Assembly (NCBI GenBank): GCA_016713085.1
Contig: JADJPV010000003.1
Span: forward strand, 1-42,482
Direction of reading: 5' to 3'
Length of the DNA stretch: 42,482 nt
From: Chitinophagaceae bacterium
GTDB lineage: Bacteria; Bacteroidota; Bacteroidia; Chitinophagales; Chitinophagaceae
A model generated the notes under the pieces. The model saw only the letters and a list, made by a program, of their open reading frames with translations, was not told the origin of the DNA and searched no databases. Below are positions 1-10,261 of the stretch, one piece after another. How positions within the stretch are numbered: position 1 is the first letter of the stretch; each line of letters starts with the position of its first letter. Both the position numbers and the translations under genes were made by a program.

Positions 1-586
1 AGAAGCACGCCTGTTCAGTGGTGTACAGATTCACACCAACTATTACAATGCCGTTATAAAGCAAAAGGCGAATCACTTGCATTAAACAAAAAGCTTTATA
101 AAATGAAGCAAAAAGCAAGACTGTTTATTTTCAAATAGACAATGCAGTTGATACAGATGACAGAGGTTTTGAAATTATCATTGTGGAAGTAGACGAAATG
201 AAACAGGATATTGAAGTAAATATGAAGTATGGAATTGACCGTGATGGAAAATTGCTTTGTACGGCATTTTGTTCGATGTAAATAGAGCTACCATAAAACC
301 CGAGATCGGAAAAAGCATTGCAGACAGTAATTGACTATCTCAATGCCAATCCAACGGTAAAGATTTATGTCGTTGGTCATAAGACAATACCGGCGTTTTG
401 GAAATAACAGCAAACTATCAAAAGACAGCGCTCTCTGTAAAAATTACCTGGTAACAACAGGCAAAACAACCTGCACGTCTTGGTTCAGATGGAGTCGCAT
501 CCTTATGCCCTGTATCAACTAATACAACAGAAGAAGGCAAAGCACTCAACCGCAGGGTTGAAATAGTAAACAATAATTCATTATGA
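1..586 (+). CDS. OmpA-family C-terminal domain protein, 5' truncated, frames broken
   Basis: Carried off the left edge. Stitching frames gives a beta strand reading DGKIALYGILFDVNRATIKP, then a helix (LQTVIDYLNANPTVKIYVVGH, DN.G), and a tail with ARLGSDGVAS and GKALNRRVEIV. This is the order of an OmpA-like peptidoglycan-binding domain (FDVN/K..I.P, GHTDN.G, NRRVE). Such domains anchor outer-membrane or periplasmic proteins to peptidoglycan. At least four single-base frame breaks occur in under 600 bases, consistent with sequencing indels. The stop TGA (584-586) overlaps the ATG of the next gene (583-585), which suggests an operon with translational coupling. The domain call is fairly safe; the full-length protein cannot be named. 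Confidence 0.7.
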
Positions 587-1359
587 AAAAACTGCGAAAC
601 ATTCTGTTACTGCTCTTTCTGTAACAGCATTACTGCACAAAGTCTGCGTTTACCTCCAGGCGTTACCATTGACACAATTGCTGAGCTTGCCGAAGGACTT
701 CACCGTTATCTTTATAATGCACAAACAGTTGATTGGGATGATCGTTCCCAAAACATGGCATAATAATGATACAAGAGGAATTGCCATTGCTACATCATAC
801 GAAGCAACTTTCCTCATGGGTCAAACACAGGTAGACAGTTTTACAACTGAGAAGAAGGCTCTGCAATGGCTTGTTCCTGTTATTGAAAATTATCTGTCGC
901 CTGTTGGTATTCAGAAATGGAAACACCTGAAAACACAGCCTCCGAAAGTAGCACTGAAATACCCCTGGGAATGGGATTATAAGCTGGGCCGTTACAACTC
1001 AATTTTTATGAGCAAGGCACAAACAGATAACAAACTGGTTTTACGGAGTACAAACAAATCGAAATTATACAGATTATCCGTACACCAAACACAGGAAAGC
1101 TTACTATTGAACAGCTGATACAATTGACTACCCGCATGAATCCGGCCATTAATACCCAGCAAATCCAATTACCGATTTTGTAATCGGTGGTAAACAATTT
1201 AAAACAACGGAGCACTTCTTTATGGAGTTGATGCATCAACGTCATTTCTGGTATGCAGATGCAAAAGAAATTATTTATATCAGTGTTGGATTATTAAGAG
1301 AAGATCAGGTGCGTTTTCCTTTGATAGTAGATGAAATTATAGGCAGTATAAAATGGTAG
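583..1359 (+). CDS. Hypothetical secreted protein (frames broken)
   Basis: The start ATG overlaps the stop of the OmpA-domain gene. The N-terminus MKKLRNILLLLFL followed by SITAQSLRLPPG looks like a signal peptide with cleavage after AQ. The body alternates between frames. One piece runs from KTWHNNDTRGIAIATSYEAT to about base 1050, and a last piece reads VIGGKQFKTTEHFFMELMHQ and ends REDQVRFPLIVDEIIGSIKW before TAG at 1357-1359. At least three breaks are needed to join them, at about 624, 755 and 1055-1180. Length would be near 260 residues. I do not recognise a family. It is probably co-transcribed with the upstream OmpA-domain gene. Confidence 0.5.
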
Positions 1360-1403
1360 CAGTTTTTATTTTCAATATGCAACCCATGTTCCTTTTATGA
1401 TAA

Positions 1404-1440
1404 ACAGGAAAGCCACAGGAATTTCTGTGGCTTTCTGTTG
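1404..1440. terminator. Hairpin between convergent genes
   Basis: GAAAGCCACAG (1408-1418) pairs perfectly with CTGTGGCTTTC (1425-1435) around a 6-base loop, with A-rich DNA before and T-rich DNA after. It lies between the stop of the plus-strand gene and the stop of the minus-strand helicase, so it can serve both directions. Confidence 0.75.
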
Positions 1441-1451
1441 TTATAATTTTT

Positions 1452-3934
1452 TCAGTCAATGATCCGCAGCTTTGCATAATTCAGCATAATCTTTTTCTCA
1501 CCGTTCAATTCAAATTTCACAGTAGCAATAGGGTTATGTGCACTGCCTTCCATTTTCATCACTTCACCAAAACCGAATTTCTGGTGTTCCACTTTTTGTC
1601 CTTCCTGCAAATTACTGGTATCACTCGCCACAAAATCAGCAGCAGGTTTATGTTCCACTGTTTGCGGTCGTGAAGGCGGTGTTATATAAGAGGGTGTTGA
1701 ACTTTGTTTCTTTGGTGGAGCACCATATTTCTTCTCCACCTGAGCAGCATCATTATAATCCGTTTTATTACCCCAGCCTTTCATACGGTCAAATGCAGAA
1801 CCGCTGCCAAATCCTGTGTTCTGATTTTTCATGCCACCACCTGCAAAACTTTTATCTACCTGTTCTTCGGGTAATTCATCTAAGAAACGGCTTGGCTCAT
1901 TTTGTACAATTTGTCCAAACTTGTAACGGGTATTAGCATAAGTGATCCAGAGTTTTGTTTTTGCCCTTGTGATCACCACATAAAACAAACGTCGCTCTTC
2001 TTCCAGTTCTTCCCTTGTGTTAATGCTCATGGCATTGGGGAATAACATTTCTTCCAGCCCTGCAGCAAACACACAGCCAAACTCCAATCCTTTTGCCGCA
2101 TGAATGGTCATCAGTTTTACACTGTCCGAATCGGGATCTTTATTATCTGCGTCTGTTAACAATGTGATCTGTTGTAAATAAGAACCAAGTGTAACAGCCC
2201 CTAAAGCCTCCTCTGAATTTCTCCGCCAGTGGGTGGAGAGTCTGCATTTATATTTGATTCGTTGAAAAGCTGGCTTTGTGAGTTAGCACTTCCCCCTTCA
2301 GGGGGCGGAGGGGTAACACCACTCCATCATCATCAATCTGGTTCCTGTTCTGCGTATCATCCACCCATTCTTTAATGGAGTTTAATAATTCCTGGATGTT
2401 TTCATAACGCTGTAAACCTTCTGTACTCTTATCGTTGAATAATTCTTTTACAATATTCGTCTGCTTGCCCACATGCACCGCCACTTCATAGGCATTGTGT
2501 TTCTGCAGCATGCTGGCAAAACTTTTAATCATGATTACAAAACCATCAATCGCTTCCAGAGTGCCTGCACGAAAACCAAACTGTGCAGCTCTTGTGAGCA
2601 CTTCCCACATGCTGATATTATTTTCATTCGCAAACAACACTGCTTTATCAACGGTTGTTTTACCAATACCTCTTGCAGGAAAGTTGATGATCCGTTTTAA
2701 AGCTTCCCTCATCTCTTAGGTTCACGATCAACCGCATGTATGCAATAAAATCTTTGATCTCTTTGCGTTGATAGAAACTGATACCGCCATAAATTATATA
2801 GGCAATATTCATGCGGCGCAGACTTTCTTCAAATGCACGGCTCTGTGCATTGGTGCGGCCAGAATGGCAAAATCTTTATTACGGTAATGATTGCGGAGCT
2901 TCTGTTCCTGGATGGTATCAGCAACAAACTTTCCTTCCTCATTATCTGTCATTGTTCTGATCAGCTTGATCTTTTCTCCTTCTCCATTTTCGTGAACAGG
3001 ATTTTCTCAATCTGGTTTTTATTATTACTGATTACCTCGTTGGCAACTTTTCAGAATGTTTTGCGTACTTCGGTAGTTCTGTTCCAGCTTCACCACTTTC
3101 ACATCATCATAATCTTTCTGAAACTGTAAAATATTTTCAATGGTTGCACCACGAAAACTGTAGATACTTTGTGCATCATCACCCACCACACAAACATTTT
3201 CATGCATGGCACCAAGCAACTTGATGATTTCGTACTGGGCAGGATTGGTATCCTGGTACTCATCAATCATGATGTATTTAAACTTGCGCTGGTACTTGCC
3301 TAAACTTTCGGGGAAATTGTTCAGCAACTCATAAAACTTAATCAGCAGATCATCAAAATCCATGGGCCCTTTTTTAAAACAACGCTTGGCATATGAATCA
3401 AAGATCTGTGCAATGGCCGGGCGGTTGGCCCGCATATCTTCCTGCTGAATATGATAATCCGTTGCATACTCTGCCGGACCCACCAATGCATTTTTTGCAG
3501 AAGAGATCCGGTTGTAAACAGTAGATGGTTTGTAATGTTTATCATCCAGGTTCATTTCGTTGATCACCGTTTTCACCACACTCTTTGCATCATCCGTATC
3601 ATAAATCGTAAAGTTGGAAGGATAGCCCATCTTGGTTGCTTCACTCCGTAAGATGCGTGCAAACACGCTGTGAAATGTTCCGATATATAAATTTCTTGCT
3701 TCGTGGTTGCCCAGGATATGCTCCACACGTTCCTTCATTTCTTTGGCCGCCTTATTGGTAAAGGTCAGTGCCAGAATATTAAATGCATCAACTCCATGCG
3801 CCATTAAATGCGCAATTCTTGTTGTGAGCACTTTTGTTTTCCACTGCCTGCACCCGCCACAATCATCAGCGGTCCGTCAATATGCTTCACGCTTCCTGCT
3901 GCCGCTCATTCAATCCTTTTAAATAATCAATCAT
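1452..3934 (-). CDS. pcrA: ATP-dependent DNA helicase PcrA/UvrD (SF1A), frames broken
   Basis: Reads from the minus strand as MIDYLKGLNERQQEA, MIVAGAGSGK (Walker A), LALTFTNKAAKEMKER (motif Ia), IGTFHSVFARILR (Ib), IMIDEYQDTNPAQ (II), VVGDDAQSIYSFRGA (III), LEQNYRSTQNIL (IV), then MTIHAAKGLEF (V) and RRLFYVVITRAK (VI). The C-terminus has a Tudor-like tail (GQKVEHQKFGFGEV). This is the 3'-5' helicase used in nucleotide excision repair and replication restart. Length about 820 residues, slightly above the family norm because of an insertion at about 2215-2320. Frame breaks lie near 3895, 3845 (an A5 run reading A4 in the Walker A motif), 3040, 2710-2830, 2250 and 2200. They are read as sequencing indels. 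The start at 3934 gives the canonical N-terminus. Confidence 0.93.
2212..2322. repeat. Palindromic repeat element inserted inside the pcrA reading frame
   Basis: About 105 bases with a hairpin at each end: ctccgccagtgggtggag on one side and cccccttcaggggg plus cggagggg on the other. The AT-rich core is unlike the flanking gene. Read as protein it gives PLRPLKGEVLTHKASFSTNQ and PPTGGEI, which are foreign to PcrA. They fall in the linker between the conserved blocks EWVDDT and LGSYLQQITLLTDAD. The shape resembles small palindromic repeats common in Bacteroidota intergenic DNA. Family membership is from general recall, not a search. Confidence 0.5.
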
Positions 3935-4083
3935 AAATTGTAAATGTCTTCCTGTTGTCAGGTTGAGCCTGTCGAATCCCTGTTGAAGGAAAACAAAGCT
4001 GAGCCAAAAGAAGAGAAGCCTGCAATTTACAGCAAGCTAACTGGGTAAACTTTTGTGTGAGAAACTATGGTATGGAAAAGAAG

Positions 4084-4245
4084 TTAAGCACCTCTCTGTG
4101 CACCACCTACATGCTTGCCTGCACTGCTGGATGTTTTGGTATTGGCCTTACCGCCACCCTTTGGACCAATAAACGCTGACTTATTAGCGGGTAATGTGCT
4201 TTTCTTTTTATCTTTTTTATTCTTGCCTGTATTGAACAATGACAT
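4084..4245 (-). CDS. Small basic hypothetical protein
   Basis: A 53-residue frame starting MSLFNTGKNKKDKKKSTLPA and ending KHVGGAQRGA. It is lysine-rich, then Gly/Ser/Thr-rich, with no hydrophobic segment. I chose the internal ATG at 4245 because the longer frame to 4293 adds an unremarkable extension. The composition suggests a nucleic-acid-associated or disordered protein. I do not recognise a family, and coding status is moderately supported by the clean frame in the same strand direction as pcrA. Confidence 0.4.
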   Translation of the reverse strand: MSLFNTGKNKKDKKKSTLPANKSAFIGPKGGGKANTKTSSSAGKHVGGAQRGA

Positions 4246-4464
4246 AACTGAGGATTTATTGTTTCTGTTTATACTGATTGCTTCTGCAATCAATTCAAAG
4301 TTAACTCTTTTCCCTTTGCCTTCACTCCTTGCCTCCCGCCTTTACCTCTTTTGCCTTATTACTTTTGTTTTCCTCCTTTAACTCTTTTCCCTCCTTTGAA
4401 CTCTTAGCGTCGCCTTCCCTTTCAAACTCTCAGCCCGGCTTCTTCTTTGTATCTTCGCCCTCAC

Positions 4465-5298
4465 ATGATCAAAGTTGGAGATTATAACAGGCTGCAGGTA
4501 CAACGTTTTAACCAAACGGGTGCTTTCTTAAACGATGGCAAAGAAGGCTTATTGTTACCCAAGCGTTTTGTTCCTGAAGATGCAAAAGTGGGTGATGAGC
4601 TGGATGTATTTGTGTATCATGATTCAGAAGGAAGATTGATTGCCACCACACTTCATCCTAATGCAGTGGTTGGCGATATAGCACTGATGCGGGTTGTATC
4701 AACTACGCCGCAGGGCGCTTTTTTAGACTGGGGTTTGATGAAAGATTTATTTGTGCCCAAAAGCAAACAGATCAGCCCCATGCGTTTGGCCGGTGATTAT
4801 TTAGTGAAACTCTTTATTGATGAGCAAACCGGCAGAGTTGCAGCAACAGAATATATTGAACAGGGATTAAGCAATGAAGAACTCACCGTAAAAGAACTGG
4901 AACTGGTGGAACTGCTGGTATTCCGTGAAACGGAATTGGGATATGCTGTTATCATCAATAACAAACACCTCGGACTTTTATACTTTAATGAAGTATTTCA
5001 GAATATTACCATTGGCGATAAACTGGAAGGATTTATCAAAACCATCCGCCCCGATAATAAAATAGATGTTGCCCTTGGTAAACCCGGTTATCAGAAAGTA
5101 GAAGATGAAGCAGATAAGATCCTGCGTCTACTCAAGCAAAAAAGCGGTTACCTGCCTTACCATGATAAATCAGCACCGGAAGAAATCTATGAAGTATTTG
5201 GTATGAGTAAGAAAACCTTCAAGATGACGGTGGGTAAACTCTACAAGGAAAAAAAGATTGAACTGACGAAGACAGGAATGAAGTTGCTGGAAAGTTGA
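4465..5298 (+). CDS. cvfB: S1 RNA-binding domain protein, CvfB family
   Basis: 277 residues starting MIKVGDYNRLQVQRFNQTGA. The protein carries successive S1/OB-like beta barrels (GAFLNDGKEGLLLPKRFVPE at residues 14-33; GAFLDWGLMKDLFVPKSKQ near 90; a third around residues 150-210 with AVIINNKHLGLLYFNEVF). It ends in a winged-helix segment (KKTFKMTVGKLYKEKKIELT). This order matches CvfB/YitL, a regulator of virulence factors in Gram-positives and common but uncharacterised in Bacteroidota. I started at 4465 rather than an upstream ATG at 4447 because the family begins with a short lead into the first barrel. The frame is intact. Confidence 0.88.
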   Translation: MIKVGDYNRLQVQRFNQTGAFLNDGKEGLLLPKRFVPEDAKVGDELDVFVYHDSEGRLIATTLHPNAVVGDIALMRVVSTTPQGAFLDWGLMKDLFVPKSKQISPMRLAGDYLVKLFIDEQTGRVAATEYIEQGLSNEELTVKELELVELLVFRETELGYAVIINNKHLGLLYFNEVFQNITIGDKLEGFIKTIRPDNKIDVALGKPGYQKVEDEADKILRLLKQKSGYLPYHDKSAPEEIYEVFGMSKKTFKMTVGKLYKEKKIELTKTGMKLLES

Positions 5299-5330
5299 AC
5301 CAAACAGCCGGTTTATTCGTATTTATAATA

Positions 5331-6050
5331 ATGCATCGCTTTATTTCCATCATACTTGTTTTTCAGCTCCTGTTTGCATGCAACCAAAAGAAGGGGTATG
5401 AAGCGCCAAGACCATATGTACCACCTGTAATTCCTCCTGTTCTTACCAGTCCGGCAAAAACATATCTTGCTTTAGGCGATTCCTATACAATCGGGCAGCG
5501 TGTTCCCGAAGCCGCCCGTTTTCACAATCAAACTGCCGCCTGGTTAAAACTCAGTGGCATCAATCTTACGGTATTAAATGTTACGGCCACCACCGGTTGG
5601 ACTACCAACAGCCTCCAAAGCGCACTCAATGTTCAAAACCCGGTAAACCATGATGTGGTGAGTTTGCTCATTGGGGTAAACGATCAGTATCAAACACATG
5701 ATACAACCGGATACCGTCAGCGTTTTACGCTGCTATTAGAAAGAGCCATTCAGCTTGCAAGAGGTAAAAAAGAAAATGTATTTGTGCTTTCTATCCCCGA
5801 TTACAGCGTAACTCCTTTTGCTGCCGGTTATGATACAGCACGCATCCGTTTGGAAATTGACTGGTTCAACGCTATCAATAAAGAAGTAACCGCATCTTAC
5901 AATTGTGCTTACTTAGATATTACTCCTTCTACCCGTGAAGCACGATATAACCCTTCACTGATTGCAACGGATGGGCTGCATCCTTCCGGTTCTGAATATA
6001 AAAAATGGGCGGATCGTTTAGGTCTGTTGATGTTACCCGTTTTGAAATAA
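5331..6050 (+). CDS. SGNH/GDSL-family hydrolase lipoprotein
   Basis: 239 residues. A lipoprotein signal (MHRFISIILVFQLLFAC, lipid-attachment Cys17) is followed by a proline-rich spacer. Then come the SGNH blocks: GDSYTIG with nucleophile Ser51, a Gly block around LNVTATTGWTT, GVND (block III Asn), and DGLHPS with the Asp/His pair of block V. The family includes esterases, lipases and carbohydrate acetyl-esterases; the substrate cannot be told. It acts at the cell envelope. The start at 5331 gives the lipoprotein signal directly; a longer upstream start would add residues before it. It lies 32 bases after cvfB and may share its transcript. Confidence 0.9.
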   Translation: MHRFISIILVFQLLFACNQKKGYEAPRPYVPPVIPPVLTSPAKTYLALGDSYTIGQRVPEAARFHNQTAAWLKLSGINLTVLNVTATTGWTTNSLQSALNVQNPVNHDVVSLLIGVNDQYQTHDTTGYRQRFTLLLERAIQLARGKKENVFVLSIPDYSVTPFAAGYDTARIRLEIDWFNAINKEVTASYNCAYLDITPSTREARYNPSLIATDGLHPSGSEYKKWADRLGLLMLPVLK

Positions 6051-6305
6051 AGAAGCTGTTTTGTTTTTAATGTAAAGCAGGATCTCTTCGCCGTTGCAGA
6101 TTGCTGAACAAGATATAAAAAGGGCTTAATGAACCTGCAAAACTTTAATGACAGCCCGTTGTACTTAATAAATGAATCAGTTGAAATTAAAGCAAAATTT
6201 TTTATATTTTTAAGAGTGCTGGTTTGCCGGAGTACTTTCAAATAACATGTAGCATTTGCAACAAAAAAGAGCAACCCCGGTTCAGGTATCTTAAAAATAA
6301 AATAC

Positions 6306-7419
6306 ATGATATCGAAATACAGGAGAATTCATGAATTGGAATATCATATTGTCCGCATTCTGGCAATGTGTAATATTTGGTGGATTGGTTGCAAAATCTA
6401 CAGAAATCCGTTCACATCTTTTAAAGTCATCGTCAGGCTTATCAGAAGAATCAGCAATATGCTTGATATCAAAAACCTTGTTCGTGCTTATAAAATTGAT
6501 GGCAGGTATGTATGGGATATGTTTCATCCATCCTGGCCATCTGCAGGTTTTAACAGGTTTTATAAAAGCCATTTACTCGAATTACAACCTGTTACCGGTA
6601 ATGAGCAAACGATCAGGAGGCTGCTCATTGCCATCACCAAAGATGTCCCCTGCAATGCGAACATTGCAGTGAAGCCGCAACACTGTATAACAGGGATGCC
6701 CTTTACTTTCGATGAGTTTATTGAAAAAATTGAACCCTTTGTTCAAAAAAGGTGTGGGCCAGTTAATCTACTCCGGTGGAGAACCATTAAGCCGCTTTGA
6801 AGATCTGTTGAAATTTCTGGCACATTTTAAAGAAAGATGCAACCAGTGGGTGTATACATCAGCGTATGGATTAACTTTTGAAAAAGCACAGCAGCTGAAA
6901 AAAGCCGGATTAGATGGTGCTGCCATCAGCCTTGATCATCATCTTGAAGAAGGACACAATACCTTCAGGGGTAATAAAAACTCCTATTACTGGGTTTTAG
7001 AGGGAATCAAAAACCTGCACGCTACAGGTATATTTGTTGCAATCAACGTATGTCCATCCAGGCATTACATTGATTCGGGGGGTATACCAAAACTTATTGA
7101 CTTAGCTAAAAAACTGGAAGTGCCGGTTGTAAATATTTTAGAACCGAGAGCGGTAGGCAATTACCAGGATAAAGATGTTGAACTGCATCAATCACACAAA
7201 GACTACCTGCAGAATTTAAGCAACAAATACAATTTTAACCGTGAATACTTTGCTTATCCAACCTTTTTGTTTCCGGCAGGTACAAGAAAAAAAATGCCAT
7301 GTGGCGGGGGGAAATTTTATGCACTCTTAGATTATGACGGCACGTTATTTCCCTGCCCTTTCTGCAAAGTAAAAATAACTGCTCATCAAACTGAGGTTGC
7401 TTTATGTAAAGCAGAATAA
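6306..7419 (+). CDS. Radical SAM enzyme with SPASM-like C-terminus (two frame breaks)
   Basis: Joining frames at about 6643 and 6710-6760 gives one ~371-residue protein. The radical SAM cluster CPLQCEHCSEAA (CxxxCxxC) at 6646-6680 is visible only in the third frame, because a base is missing just before it (TKxCPLQC). Then follow IYSGGEPLSRF (the GGEP motif that contacts SAM) and AAISLDHH. The C-terminal block is CGGGKFYALLDYDGTLFPCP plus FC, which fits the SPASM auxiliary-cluster pattern (Cx2Gx...DxDGxxxPCxxC). SPASM enzymes modify peptides or other enzymes. No obvious precursor peptide was seen in the 256 bases upstream. The N-terminal ~100 residues are basic and partly hydrophobic. Function beyond the class is unknown. 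Confidence 0.82.
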
Positions 7420-7475
7420 ATTCTGCTCTGTTCAAATTCATTTTTTAATCATGGGCAGTGAATCAAAATCACTCT

Positions 7476-9106
7476 TTAATTCTTTGCTGTTCTGTTGATG
7501 ATATCAAAATAAAGATCACGTGAAAATCTTGACAACTGCCCTGGGTTCTTAAATTTCTTTAATTCTTTCAGATGGGTCTTCCCGGTAAACTCATCTTTTT
7601 GAAATGTAATACCCTTTACTGCGAAGTATCAATGTTCGTTTTAATTCAGGATTTGTATGTAATGACTTAAAGGTTACTTTAGTTGAAGACTCTTTGCCCA
7701 TGTGTTCCATATATAGATCATCATCAAAACTTAACGCCTGAGTAAAGTCCTGCCCGTCACTTCCTGTTGCAGATTGCGGTTTTAGCTTCTGTATCTCAAT
7801 TTTCTGGTTTGGAGAAAAATCAACAGCAGCATAATCCAGCTCCCAAAACATAAATCCTGACCGAAGTCTGATTTCCAGGTTTTTTGAAGAAGGTGGAATT
7901 TTTACCGGGACAACAATGGAATTAAAATTCGCTTCGCCCATCAAATCAACCTCTCCTGCACTTTGCCAGCCTTTATCGGTTTTAACTTCAACCTGCAGTA
8001 AAATACCCTGCTCTCTCATCCATAATTCCCGCTTTTCTTTTGTCTGATCTTTATTCTTCTCTACCCACTTTGAATAATTTTTACCAAAAAGCGTAATAAA
8101 TTCATGATACACATGGGCTGACCACGGGGAATTTCTCAGTCGTAAAATTAATTTCCCGTGTAAAGGTTTGTCTTCGGGGGTCTTAAACGTTAACAGCGCT
8201 TCACTCAGTTCTGATTTGTTATCAGCATTAAATTTATAAGAAATTTTGTCTGATAACGAAACGTCTTTCAGTATACTGTTTGAATTATTATCTGCCGCTT
8301 GCACAGGAAGTTGAGGAGCCTGTATGGTATGTAAACTACCCTGCTTATCAGCTACAATTTCAACATTTTCTGTATGTACTGCAACCATCAATTCAAGCAT
8401 ATTGGTGTATTGATTTTCGTTTAACTCGTTTACAATACTTAAAGAGAAACTGGAAGAATCTTTAAAGTAGTCCGGCAATTGTTTGTAATCAAACCAGTTC
8501 CAGCTGAGGCGCTTTTGCGCCTGTGTACATCGAATTATTCATCTGTAATCCTGACCCGTTATCAACATACACATGAGGACAGTTACAGGCTATTAATAAA
8601 AAAACGCCACCTCCCACAGCTGCTATTCCCGCCGCAATTCCTAAATTAATCAGAATATTTACATCGGCCTGCTCAGATACATCAACTTTCTCAATATCGC
8701 TTAAAACAAATTTCATAGTGGTACTGTCGGGTATTTCTGCTTTTTTCAGAAAAAAATGAACTTGTTTGGTAGCGATTTTACTGACCCGCTTCTTTTCTCT
8801 TCTTGCAATGCTATCTTCATCCTGCATAATTTTATTGTAATAGTACATGGCTGTAGCATCCAAAGGGCGGATATTACCTGTTATGACATTCGTTTCTTTA
8901 TTCAATGTAACATCGTATATTTCTTTCAATGTACTTCCAGAATGTACCACCAGTATATTCCTTTTATCCAGTTCTTTCCATTGATCAGGTTTATCTGATT
9001 TGTAATATTTGTCCTGTCTGTTCTTTGTGTATTTGTAATAAGCACAACCCGAAATAATTGCTGTGAGAAACAGGCCTGTTATGGCTTTCAAAAATATTTT
9101 CGTCAT
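7476..9106 (-). CDS. Large hypothetical lipoprotein (two frame breaks)
   Basis: One protein of about 543 residues. It begins with a lipoprotein signal (MTKIFLKAITGLFLTAIISG then Cys21) and a charged region. A hydrophobic Gly/Ala/Val stretch (INLGIAAGIAAVGGGVFLLI) leads into CNCPHVYVDNGSGL and SMYTGAKAPQLE. A break at about 8490-8505 is followed by DYKQLPDYFKDSSS and SGFMFWELDYAAVDFS. A second break near 7620 is needed to read the true tail KGITFQKDEFTGKTHLKELK ... DLYFDIINRTAKN to TAA at 7476. I recall the pattern CPHVY...YTGA.APQLE...LPDYF...FMFWELDYAA as a recurrent Bacteroidota envelope protein, function unknown. No frame is open beyond the signal start at 9106. Confidence 0.75.
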
Positions 9107-9456
9107 GGCAGGAAGGTTTGAGTCTTAGAAAGATAGAAAATAAAAATCGGGGTTTATAGTAAATCAAAAAGAAAAGCTCACCTGTTTCCTGCTATCTTTT
9201 TGGGCGTATATCCATTTCCACGCCATATTCGTAACTGCATGAACCTGTAAATCTCTCCTCGCAACTCTCTTCCTCCATTCCTCTGTGTTGATTTCTTCCA
9301 ACTCTTTTTCTCAAACATTTCATTCCTGAAAAAAATTACTATATCTTACTTTTCACTTACAGCGGTGACTCTTTCTTAATACACACCTCAAGATAAAGCC
9401 ACCTGTTGTCCTTAGTTCCCCCTATCCCTTTATTCACATTATAAACAATTCAAACA
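9107..9456. other. Intergenic region with pyrimidine-rich repeat copy
   Basis: No convincing gene. The stretch 9252-9293 (ctctcctcgcaactctcttc, then ctccattcctctgtgttgat) is a diverged single copy of the repeat that occurs three times at 10051-10258. The remainder is low-complexity C/T-rich DNA. It separates divergent genes and should hold both promoters, but I cannot place them. Confidence 0.5.
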
Positions 9457-9993
9457 ATGAAACAGTTTGCCCTGCTTGCAGCAGTCATCCTTTTTGCCGT
9501 TGCCTGTCAAAACGCAGCCGACACAAAAGACGAAACCAAAGCAACAGAAACGAAAACCCCAACGGCCGGTATGTTTGCCGCCAATTATTCCAATGCATTT
9601 GAAATGGGCGATATGGCACTTGCCGATAAAGCCGTACTCCACAGCTGGAAAAACTGGGAAGCCAACAAGTTTGATGGATTAGGCGATTTCTTTGCCGACA
9701 CTGTAACTGCATTATGGGCCGATGGCACCACTTTTACAGGAACAAAAGACAGCCTCATCAACGAATGGAAAAAAAGTAAGAGCTAATATTACCACCGTTG
9801 TAGATTCTGTTGATGCATACATGCCTGTTTACAGTACTGATAAAAAGAAAACTGGGTACTGATCTGGGTGGTTGATTACAGTACCGATAAAAAAGGTGTA
9901 AAGGATACAACTGCCTACCAGGAAACATGGCGCTTTAATAAAGATGGCAAGGCTGATCTTGTTTTGCAATACCAGCGTAAACGGAAAAAATAA
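9457..9993 (+). CDS. Small lipoprotein, SnoaL/NTF2-like (two frame breaks)
   Basis: The first segment has a lipoprotein signal MKQFALLAAVILFAVAC (Cys17) and a Thr/Lys/Ala linker, then HSWKNWEANKFDGLGDFFAD and DGTTFTGTKDSLINEWKK. A break near 9775 restores RANITTVVDSVDAYMPVYST. Another near 9850 restores NWVLIWVVDYSTDKKG and ends LVLQYQRKRKK at 9991-9993. Total about 178 residues. The layout (helix, W.....G......WADG.....G......W, then paired strands) fits the SnoaL-like/NTF2 cone fold. These proteins bind small ligands or act as accessory envelope proteins; the ligand is unknown. A strong terminator follows. Confidence 0.75.
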
Positions 9994-10010
9994 ATTGATT
10001 TGATTTGAAT

Positions 10011-10048
10011 AAAACCCCGGTTCTGCAAAGACCGGGGTTTTGTTTTTC
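10011..10048 (+). terminator. Rho-independent terminator
   Basis: AAAACCCCGGT (10011-10021) pairs perfectly with ACCGGGGTTTT (10031-10041) across a 9-base loop and is followed by GTTTTT. It sits 18 bases after the stop of the small lipoprotein gene. Confidence 0.9.
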
Positions 10049-10050
10049 TT

Positions 10051-10258
10051 TCTCTGTGCAACTCTCTTTCTCCTTTCCTCTGTGTTGAAAATTACATTTG
10101 TTGTTCGCCCGATCAACTACTCCCATCTCTCTGCGCAACTCCGTTCCTCCATTTCTCTGTGTTGAAAATTGCCTTTGTTGGTCGCCTGACCAACTACTCA
10201 CCATCTCTCTGCGCAACTCTGTTACTCCTTTCCTCTGTGTTGAAAATTACCTCTGTTA
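10051..10258. repeat. Tandem repeat, about 77 bp x 2.7 copies
   Basis: Three successive units begin tctctgtgcaact (10051), tctctgcgcaact (10128) and tctctgcgcaact (10206). Each contains cctctgtgttgaaaatt or a close variant. The first two end with a short inverted pair around gatcaac/ctgaccaac. The third unit is cut off at the 3' end of the amidase gene. A single diverged copy is at 9252-9293. Intergenic, no coding meaning seen. Confidence 0.8.
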
Positions 10259-10261
10259 CTC

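Noticed and set aside
583..1359. Pseudogene call for the left-end genes and for pcrA
   Set aside because: Breaks are single-base, homopolymer-linked and shared by unrelated core genes near the window edges, which points to sequencing indels.
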